Shown here: positions 27,301 through 33,062 of the stretch, in pieces
How positions within the stretch are numbered: position 1 is the first letter of the stretch
Layout: the number at the start of each line of letters is the position of its first letter
Origin: Flavobacteriales bacterium
GTDB taxonomy: Bacteria; Bacteroidota; Bacteroidia; Flavobacteriales_D; Crocinitomicaceae
Reading direction: 5' to 3'
DNA: 33,062 nucleotides
Assembly: GCA_003331365.1 (NCBI GenBank)
Contig: QOQC01000013.1
Location: 1-33,062, forward strand
Notes under the pieces: generated by a model
Told to the model about the DNA's origin: nothing
Seen by the model: only the letters and a program-made list of their open reading frames with translations
Database searches by the model: none
Translations under genes and position numbers: made by a program

Positions 27301-28608
27301 CCCCTTCAATACATTTTCTAAAATATCCCAAACCACTGGCTCTTTTTTATCTACAATTTTCTTAGCAGATTTTACAGTTTTAACGATTCCTCTTTCAATC
27401 ATCTTACGAATAATGAAAGGCTTGTATAATTCAGCTGCCATATCCTTTGGCAAACCACATTCATGTAGCTTTAGGTTTGGTCCAACGACAATTACAGAAC
27501 GTGCAGAATAATCAACCCTTTTACCTAACAGATTTTGTCTGAATCGACCTTGCTTTCCTTTTAAAGAATCTGATAAAGATTTTAATGCTCTATTGGATTC
27601 TGTTTTAACAGCGCTTGACTTTCTCGAGTTATCAAAAAGAGAATCTACAGATTCCTGAAGCATTCTTTTTTCATTTCGAAGAATAACCTCTGGAGCCTTA
27701 ATCTCAATTAATCTTTTCAATCGGTTATTTCTAATAATCACTCTTCGGTATAAGTCATTTAAATCAGATGTTGCAAAACGACCACCATCAAGCGGTACAA
27801 GAGGTCTTAATTCTGGTGGAATTACCGGAACAACCTTTACAATCATCCATTCTGGTCTATTTTCAATTCTAGATTGAGAATCTTTCATTGCTTCAACAAC
27901 CTGAAGTCTTTTCAGAGCCTCATTCTTTCTTTGAACTGAAGTTTCATTTTCCGCTAAATCTCGTAAAGAGTAAGATAATTCCTCTAGGTTTAAGGATGCA
28001 AGTAAGTCATTGATGGCCTCAGCACCCATCTTGGCGATGAACTTATTCGGATCAGAATCTTCTAGATATTGGTTCTCTTTTGGAAGAGCATCTAAAATAT
28101 CCAAATATTCCTCTTCAGTCAAGAAATCCATTTTTTGTAATTCTTTCTCTGGTAATTCAGTTGCTGCACCAGCCTGAATTATGACATACCTTTCGTAGTA
28201 AATGATTTGATCTAGCTTTTTAGTAGGAAGTCCGAGTAAATAACCTATTTTATTCGGTAAAGATCTAAAATACCATATGTGAGCAACCGGTACAACCAAT
28301 GAAATATGTCCCATTCTTTCACGACGTACTTTCTTCTCCGTAACCTCAACTCCACAACGGTCACAAACAATTCCCTTGTAGCGAATTCTTTTGTACTTAC
28401 CACAGTGACATTCGTAATCCTTTACAGGTCCAAAAATCCTTTCACAAAACAAACCATCTCTTTCGGGCTTGTATGTTCGATAATTAATGGTTTCTGGCTT
28501 TAAAACCTCACCACTTGAATTCTCCAGAATAATTTCTGGCGAAGACAATGAAATTGTGATTTTATTAAAGCTACTTTGTTTTTTTGGTGTTTCTTTTTTG
28601 AAAGCCAT
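24319..28608 (-). CDS. rpoC: DNA-directed RNA polymerase subunit beta'
   Basis: RpoC forms the clamp and active centre of RNA polymerase. The 1429-residue protein has the N-terminal zinc site Cys67, Cys69, Cys82, Cys85 (ECHCGKY and VCDRCGVEV). The catalytic motif [12 protein letters not shown] has the three Mg-binding aspartates at 478, 480 and 482. The second zinc site includes [16 protein letters not shown] plus a preceding Cys in EDCGTLRG. The bridge-helix/trigger-loop region contains [20 protein letters not shown]. The SBHM-type segment between about 1000 and 1200 follows, and the end ([10 protein letters not shown]) is typical. It lies 31 bases after rpoB and ends at a strong terminator. 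Confidence 0.99.
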   Translation of the reverse strand: MAFKKETPKKQSSFNKITISLSSPEIILENSSGEVLKPETINYRTYKPERDGLFCERIFGPVKDYECHCGKYKRIRYKGIVCDRCGVEVTEKKVRRERMGHISLVVPVAHIWYFRSLPNKIGYLLGLPTKKLDQIIYYERYVIIQAGAATELPEKELQKMDFLTEEEYLDILDALPKENQYLEDSDPNKFIAKMGAEAINDLLASLNLEELSYSLRDLAENETSVQRKNEALKRLQVVEAMKDSQSRIENRPEWMIVKVVPVIPPELRPLVPLDGGRFATSDLNDLYRRVIIRNNRLKRLIEIKAPEVILRNEKRMLQESVDSLFDNSRKSSAVKTESNRALKSLSDSLKGKQGRFRQNLLGKRVDYSARSVIVVGPNLKLHECGLPKDMAAELYKPFIIRKMIERGIVKTVKSAKKIVDKKEPVVWDILENVLKGHPVLLNRAPTLHRLGIQAFQPKLIEGKAIRLHPLVTTAFNADFDGDQMAVHVPLGNAAILEAQMLMLASHNILNPANGAPIAVPSQDMVLGLYYITKSKKSMKDDVVKGEDGIFYSPQEVIIAYNEGKLDLHAQIKVKTYDLNHLGEPELKLIETSCGRVIFNEKVPQEVGYINDVLTKKALRDIIGKVLKVCGTSRTALFLDEIKGLGYTMAFKGGLSFNLDDIIIPKEKETLVNKAEGQVREVMDNYNMGLITNNERYNQIIDIWTHTNSRLTHTLMDQLKTDRQGFNSIYMMFDSGARGSKEQIRQLSGMRGLMAKPQKSGASVQEIIENPILSNFKEGLSILEYFISTHGARKGLADTALKTADAGYLTRRLVDVAQDVVINSEDCGTLRGIVATALKKNDEIVEPLYDRILGRTSVHDIYMPESDNLIVAAGELISEDIAKQIEDAEIEEVEIRSVLTCEMRRGVCSKCYGRNLSNHRLAQRGDAVGVVAAQSIGEPGTQLTLRTFHVGGTASNIADVSDIKAKGNGYLEIDELRTIERVEDGEKKIIVVGRSGELKITDEKTGIVIMNTNIPYGSELLVKNKTKIKKDDVICKWDPYNALIISEFKGKVAFENIIKGITYREEVDEQTGFTEKVITELKDRKKPPAIHIVDPKSKEVLFEYSIPVNSHISVSEGDKIDEGKVLVKIPRTAGKTGDITGGLPRVTELFEARNPSNPAVVSEIEGVASYGNIKRGNREIIITPKVGNDHKYLVPLSKHILVQQNDFVRAGQPLSDGAITPKDILNIEGPTKVQEYIVNEIQEVYRLQGVKINDKHFEVIVRQMMLKAEIIDSGDTRFLEGQSVHKADIMEENDALFGMMLVKDAGDSEELKKGQLVSVRKLRDENSKLKREDKTLVDAREARAATSKPMLQGITRASLQTQSFISAASFQETTKVLNEAAISGKEDHLLGLKENVIVGHLIPAGTGVRKFQKMIVGSQQALESLEAEKE

Positions 28609-28639
28609 TTTATATAGATAATTCGTTTTTAATCTTTTA

Positions 28640-31600
28640 TTAATCCATTGTTACATTCAGACATAAACCTCTTAATTCGTGAAGCAATACATTGAATGAT
28701 TCAGGAATTCCCGGTTCTCCAATGTTGTCTCCCTTCACAATAGATTCATATGCCTTCGCTCTACCCATTACGTCATCTGATTTGACAGTCAATATTTCTT
28801 GAAGAATATTGGATGCTCCAAAGGCTTCTAGAGCCCAAACCTCCATTTCTCCAAATCTTTGACCACCAAACTGAGCTTTACCTCCGAGAGGCTGCTGGGT
28901 GATAAGTGAGTAAGGTCCAATTGACCTAGCATGCATCTTATCATCAACCATATGTGATAATTTAAGCATGTAGATTACCCCAACAGTCGCTGGTTGATGG
29001 AATCTTTCACCCGTTCCTCCGTCATATAAATAAGTTTTTCCAGAAGTTGGCACACCAGCCTTCTCTGTCCACTCATTGATTTGCTCAGGAGTAGCTCCAT
29101 CAAAAATTGGAGTAGAAAACTTCATGCCTAATTTTTCACCAGCCCAACCAAGAACAGTTTCGTAAATCTGCCCAAGGTTCATTCGAGAAGGTACACCTAA
29201 TGGATTCAGAACGATATCCACGGGAGTTCCATCTTCTAGGAAAGGCATGTCCTCTTGACGAACGATATTGGCAACAATACCTTTGTTTCCGTGACGTCCT
29301 GCCATTTTATCTCCAACCTTAAGCTTTCTTTTCTTAGCCACATAAACCTTAGCCATCTTAATAATTCCTGCCGGCAATTCATCTCCCACAGAAATATGGA
29401 ATTTTCTACGCTTATAATTACCTAATAGGTCATTTGCCTTGATATTATAATTGTGTATCACACGACTAATCAATTGATTCGTTTTTTCATCTGCAGTCCA
29501 ATTCAATGGATTTACAATTGAATAATCTAACGAGGTTAATGATTTCGCAGAAAACTTAGTCCCTTTCTTTATCAATTCTTCTTTGAAGTTATTGAATACA
29601 CCTGCTGATTTTTTATCACCAACAATCTTGATAAGTTTTTCAGCTAGCTTGGACTTCAAAGACTCCAAATCACTTTCGTACTCTTTATCTATCGTCTCAA
29701 GCAATGGTTTATCCTGTGATTTAGACTTTCGATCTTTTACGGCTCTTGAGAATAATTTTTTCTCAATAACAACACCTCTAAGAGAAGGACCAGCTTTTAA
29801 TGAAGCATCCTTAACATCACCTGCTTTATCTCCAAATATCGCTCGAAGAAGTTTTTCTTCAGGAGATGGATCAGTCTCACCTTTTGGTGTGATCTTACCG
29901 ATAAGAATATCGCCTTCTTTAATTTCGGCTCCCACTCTAATTAAACCATTCTCATCTAAGTCTTTTGTCGCTTCTTCACTCACATTAGGGATATCTGCAG
30001 TAAGTTCCTCCATCCCTCTTTTCGTATCTCTGACATCCAATGAATACTCATCTATATGAATTGAAGTAAATACATCATCACGAACTACTTTTTCCGAGAT
30101 TACAATGGCATCCTCAAAATTGTATCCCTTCCATGGCATGAAAGCAACCTTTAAATTTTGACCTAAAGCCAATTCCCCTTTCTGAGTAGCATATCCTTCA
30201 CAAAGAACTTGTCCTTCAACAACCTTATCGCCTTTTTCAACAATTGGTTTTAGATTGATACAGGTACTCTGATTCGTCTTCATGAATTTTGTCAATGAAT
30301 ACTTTGTGACTTCACTTTCAAAGCTCACTAATTTATCTTCCGAATTCCAATCGTATCGGATCACAATTTCATTCGCATCAACATACTCCACAATACCTGA
30401 ACCTTCAGCATTGATTAACACACGTGAATCTTCAGCAACAAGCTGCTCAATTCCCGTTCCAACGATTGGTGAATTTGGCTTTAATAATGGTACCGCTTGA
30501 CGCTGCATATTCGATCCCATTAGAGCCCTGTTGGCATCGTCATGCTCTAAGAAAGGAATTGAAGATGCCGCAATAGATGCAATTTGGTTTGCACCAACAT
30601 CCATTAGATTCAGTTTTCCTGGCTCCACAACTGGGAAATCACCTTCAAATCTTGCTTTTACAACATCAGAAAGGAAGTTTCCTTTATCGTCAACCTGAGC
30701 ATTAGCCTGAGCAATTGTTTTTGAATCCTCTTCTTCAGCAGCTAAATATATTGGTTCTTTCTTGTATTGAACAATTCCTTTGTTAACTTCTCTATATGGA
30801 GTTTCTATAAACCCTAGTTTATTTACCTTAGCAAATACACAAAGAGAAGAAATCAAACCAATATTTGGTCCTTCAGGTGTTTCAATGGTACACAATCTTC
30901 CATAGTGAGTATAGTGAACATCTCTTACCTCAAAACCAGCTCTTTCTCTGGATAAACCTCCAGGTCCAAGTGCTGATAATCTTCTTTTATGCGTTACCTC
31001 AGATAGTGGATTCGTTTGATCCATAAATTGAGACAACTGGTTTGTTCCAAAAAAGGAATTGATTACGGAGGATAAGGTTTTCGCATTGATCAAATCAATC
31101 GGAGTAAATACCTCATTATCCCTAACATTCATTCTTTCTCTAATGGTTCTTGCCATTCTCGCCAAGCCAACACCGAACTGAGAATACAATTGCTCTCCTA
31201 CAGTTCTCACACGACGATTTGATAAGTGATCAATATCATCTACATCTGCTTTTGAGTTAATCAACTCAATCAGGTATTTGATAATCAGGATCATATCATC
31301 TTTTGTAAGTACTCTAGACTCTTCAGACTGATCTATTCCCAATTTTTTATTCAAACGGAAACGTCCAACCTCTCCCAAATCATAACGTGTATCAGAAAAG
31401 AATAACTTTTCGAAAACTCCCTTGGCTGTATCGTAGTCGGGGGGATCTGCATTTCTCAATTGTCTGTAGATATGCTCTACTGCTTCCTTTTGAGAATTCG
31501 AAATATCTTTTTGAAGCGTATTGTAAATTATGGTGTAATCCGCACTATTGATATCCTCTTTGTGTAATGTAACTGATTTGGCTCCTGATTCCATTATATC

Positions 31601-32449
31601 CTCAAGATGTTCTTCAGTTATTACCAATTCACGATCAAAAATAACCTCATTTCTTTCGATAGATACAACCTCTCCTGTATCCTCATCAACGAAATCTTCA
31701 ATCCATGTTTTTAATACTCTTGCAGCCAATTTTCTACCTACAAGTTTTTTGAGATTAGTTTTGTTAACCTTTACCTCATCTGCTAAACCAAAAATATCTA
31801 GAACATCTTTATCAGTCTCATAACCAATAGCCCTAAACAAGGTTGTAACAGGCAATTTTTTCTTTCTGTCAATGTATGCATACATGACATTGTTAATATC
31901 CGTTGCAAATTCTATCCACGAACCTTTGAAAGGAATAATTCTTGCTGAATATAGCTTTGTTCCATTGGCGTGACGTGACTGACCAAAGAAAACTCCAGGT
32001 GACCTGTGTAGTTGGGATACAATAACCCTCTCCGCACCATTCACCACAAAAGACCCTTTTGGGGTCATGTACGGAATAGTACCCAAGTATACATCCTGAA
32101 CAATCGTTTCGAAGTCTTCATGTTCTGGGTCAGTACAATACAGCTTCAATTTAGCCTTCAGAGGCACGCTATATGTTAAACCTCTCTCAATACACTCTTC
32201 TATGGAATATCTAGGTGGATCGATAAAATAGTCCAAAAACTCCAAAACGAATTGGTTCCGAGTATCAGTAATTGGAAAATTTTCAGCGAAAACCTTAAAT
32301 AGTCCTTCACTCTCACGATTTTCAGGTGTTGTTTCTAGCTGGAAAAATTCCCTAAAAGATTTTAATTGGATTTCTAAGAAATCCGGATAATCAAATTGAT
32401 TTTTGCTCGATGCAAAATTAATTCTGGTTGAATTATTTGATGTTGCCAA
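28640..32449 (-). CDS. rpoB: DNA-directed RNA polymerase subunit beta
   Basis: RpoB is the second catalytic subunit of RNA polymerase. The 1269-residue protein has the rifampicin pocket [20 protein letters not shown] at 471-490. The residues corresponding to E. coli Asp516, His526, Arg529, Ser531 and Leu533 are Asp477, His487, Arg490, Ser492 and Leu494. All are wild type, so no resistance mutation is seen in this pocket. GPNIGL, the [12 protein letters not shown] segment, [10 protein letters not shown] and the C-terminal [20 protein letters not shown] are present in order. It starts 108 bases after rplL, with a hairpin between them and no consensus promoter, so it is probably read from the upstream ribosomal-protein promoter. 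Confidence 0.99.
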   Translation of the reverse strand: MATSNNSTRINFASSKNQFDYPDFLEIQLKSFREFFQLETTPENRESEGLFKVFAENFPITDTRNQFVLEFLDYFIDPPRYSIEECIERGLTYSVPLKAKLKLYCTDPEHEDFETIVQDVYLGTIPYMTPKGSFVVNGAERVIVSQLHRSPGVFFGQSRHANGTKLYSARIIPFKGSWIEFATDINNVMYAYIDRKKKLPVTTLFRAIGYETDKDVLDIFGLADEVKVNKTNLKKLVGRKLAARVLKTWIEDFVDEDTGEVVSIERNEVIFDRELVITEEHLEDIMESGAKSVTLHKEDINSADYTIIYNTLQKDISNSQKEAVEHIYRQLRNADPPDYDTAKGVFEKLFFSDTRYDLGEVGRFRLNKKLGIDQSEESRVLTKDDMILIIKYLIELINSKADVDDIDHLSNRRVRTVGEQLYSQFGVGLARMARTIRERMNVRDNEVFTPIDLINAKTLSSVINSFFGTNQLSQFMDQTNPLSEVTHKRRLSALGPGGLSRERAGFEVRDVHYTHYGRLCTIETPEGPNIGLISSLCVFAKVNKLGFIETPYREVNKGIVQYKKEPIYLAAEEEDSKTIAQANAQVDDKGNFLSDVVKARFEGDFPVVEPGKLNLMDVGANQIASIAASSIPFLEHDDANRALMGSNMQRQAVPLLKPNSPIVGTGIEQLVAEDSRVLINAEGSGIVEYVDANEIVIRYDWNSEDKLVSFESEVTKYSLTKFMKTNQSTCINLKPIVEKGDKVVEGQVLCEGYATQKGELALGQNLKVAFMPWKGYNFEDAIVISEKVVRDDVFTSIHIDEYSLDVRDTKRGMEELTADIPNVSEEATKDLDENGLIRVGAEIKEGDILIGKITPKGETDPSPEEKLLRAIFGDKAGDVKDASLKAGPSLRGVVIEKKLFSRAVKDRKSKSQDKPLLETIDKEYESDLESLKSKLAEKLIKIVGDKKSAGVFNNFKEELIKKGTKFSAKSLTSLDYSIVNPLNWTADEKTNQLISRVIHNYNIKANDLLGNYKRRKFHISVGDELPAGIIKMAKVYVAKKRKLKVGDKMAGRHGNKGIVANIVRQEDMPFLEDGTPVDIVLNPLGVPSRMNLGQIYETVLGWAGEKLGMKFSTPIFDGATPEQINEWTEKAGVPTSGKTYLYDGGTGERFHQPATVGVIYMLKLSHMVDDKMHARSIGPYSLITQQPLGGKAQFGGQRFGEMEVWALEAFGASNILQEILTVKSDDVMGRAKAYESIVKGDNIGEPGIPESFNVLLHELRGLCLNVTMD

Positions 32450-32509
32450 GGATTTATGTTTTTAGTTAGTGATTGAGTCTACATTTAAGAAGACCGTTTA
32501 AAACAGGAC

Positions 32510-32535
32510 AAGGCACCCGCGTTTTGCGGTGCCTT
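32510..32535 (-). terminator. Hairpin between rplL and rpoB (possible attenuator)
   Basis: The plus-strand arms AAGGCACCCGC (32510-32520) and GCGGTGCCTT (32526-32535) pair with one bulged C around a GTTTT loop. Read in the direction of transcription the stem is followed by TTGTCCTGTTTT, a poor U-tract, so partial termination or RNA processing is more likely than full termination. E. coli has an attenuator and an RNase III site in the same gap. Confidence 0.6.
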
Positions 32536-32557
32536 TCCCGTTTATAATATGAATTGA

Positions 32558-32938
32558 TTACTTAATCTCAACTTCAGCGCCAGCCTCTTCTAGAGATTTC
32601 TTAAGCCCTTCAGCTTCGTCTTTAGCAACTCCTTCTTTTAATGTAGTAGGAGCGTTATCGACCATGTCTTTAGACTCTTTAAGACCTGTTCCAGTAAGTT
32701 CTTTTACAAGTTTAACTACTGCTAATTTACTAGGTCCACCAGCTTTTAAGATTACATCGAACTCTGTTTTAGCTTCACCAGCGTCGTCACCACCACCAGC
32801 GGCAGCACCACCAGCAACTGCAACTGCTGCAGCAGCAGGTTCAATTCCGTATTCATCTTTCATTATCGTCGCTAACTCACTTACTTCTTTAACTGTCAAG
32901 TTAACTAACGTTTCTGCAATTTGCTTTAAATCAGCCAT
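32558..32938 (-). CDS. rplL: 50S ribosomal protein L7/L12
   Basis: L7/L12 is the multicopy stalk protein that recruits elongation factors and stimulates their GTPase activity. The 126-residue product has the N-terminal dimerisation region (about 1-30), an Ala/Gly-rich hinge ([15 protein letters not shown], about 37-51), and the C-terminal factor-binding domain with [20 protein letters not shown] and [17 protein letters not shown]. It sits between rplJ (35-base gap) and rpoB, the standard order. Confidence 0.98.
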   Translation of the reverse strand: MADLKQIAETLVNLTVKEVSELATIMKDEYGIEPAAAAVAVAGGAAAGGGDDAGEAKTEFDVILKAGGPSKLAVVKLVKELTGTGLKESKDMVDNAPTTLKEGVAKDEAEGLKKSLEEAGAEVEIK

Positions 32939-32973
32939 TTTATTTTAATTTAAAAAGGTTTAATAATAATTAA

Positions 32974-33062
32974 TTATGCTCTTTCTTCGAGCGTTTTCAT
33001 GATACCAGCGAGTTTACCACCAGCACCTTTCAATCCAGACAATACATTTTTGGCAGGACTCT
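32974..33062 (-). CDS. rplJ: 50S ribosomal protein L10, C-terminal fragment (cut by window edge)
   Basis: Only the last 28 codons and the stop are in the window: the translation includes VLSGLKGAGGKLAGIMKTL and ends EERA. This matches the C-terminal helix of L10, the base of the ribosomal stalk, which binds L7/L12 dimers. The rplJ-rplL order and 35-base gap support the call. The start and most of the gene lie beyond the right edge. Confidence 0.9.
   Translation of the reverse strand, partial: SPAKNVLSGLKGAGGKLAGIMKTLEERA

Noticed and set aside
32754-32840. Repetitive GCACCACCAGC-type stretch as a repeat array
   Set aside because: It encodes the Ala/Gly hinge of L7/L12, which is low complexity in all bacteria.

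Overview
The window comes from an AT-rich Bacteroidota genome, probably a Cytophagales- or Flavobacteriia-like bacterium; I cannot place it more precisely. The signs are: a dcw cluster without murF, ddl or ftsB; MraY with a long charged insertion; a division transpeptidase ending in a PASTA domain; a short FtsL-like protein after rsmH; promoters of the Bacteroidota form TTTG-N19-TAnnTTTG; and almost no Shine-Dalgarno sequences. The DNPR motif in MurE indicates meso-diaminopimelate peptidoglycan.

Layout. Positions 1-15669 (minus strand) hold a nearly uninterrupted division and cell wall operon. In transcription order it runs mraZ, rsmH, ftsL-like, ftsI, murE, mraY, murD, a 149-aa unknown gene, ftsW, murG, murC, ftsQ, ftsA, ftsZ (C-terminus cut by the window edge). 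The genes overlap or nearly touch, with repeated TAATG and ATGA stop-start junctions, so translation is probably coupled. The operon makes lipid II (MurC/D/E, MraY, MurG), polymerises and crosslinks it at the septum (FtsW, FtsI, FtsL, FtsQ) and builds the Z ring (FtsA, FtsZ). Positions 15670-15889 are a divergent regulatory region carrying two oppositely oriented sets of MraZ-box-like repeats. Positions 15890-24276 hold mostly plus-strand housekeeping genes: an EamA-type transporter, rplU-rpmA, lnt, ispE (minus strand), a sulfotransferase-like gene, and accA-recG. A terminator at the recG end serves the converging rpoC. Positions 24319-33062 (minus strand) are the rplJ(partial)-rplL-rpoB-rpoC operon, with a hairpin between rplL and rpoB.

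Most of the window is conserved core genome. I see no tRNA, rRNA, CRISPR array, insertion sequence or prophage. The least ordinary items are: (1) the 149-aa protein between murD and ftsW, which by eye looks like a free-standing, degenerate C-terminal domain of a Mur ligase (MurF-like) without the ATPase domains; (2) the paired inverted MraZ-like boxes, which may tie the divergent transporter gene to MraZ; and (3) three genes (EamA, lnt, ispE) whose best start codon lies only 4-5 bases after a perfect TAnnTTTG box, suggesting leaderless or nearly leaderless mRNAs. All of these are by-eye inferences; no searches were run.
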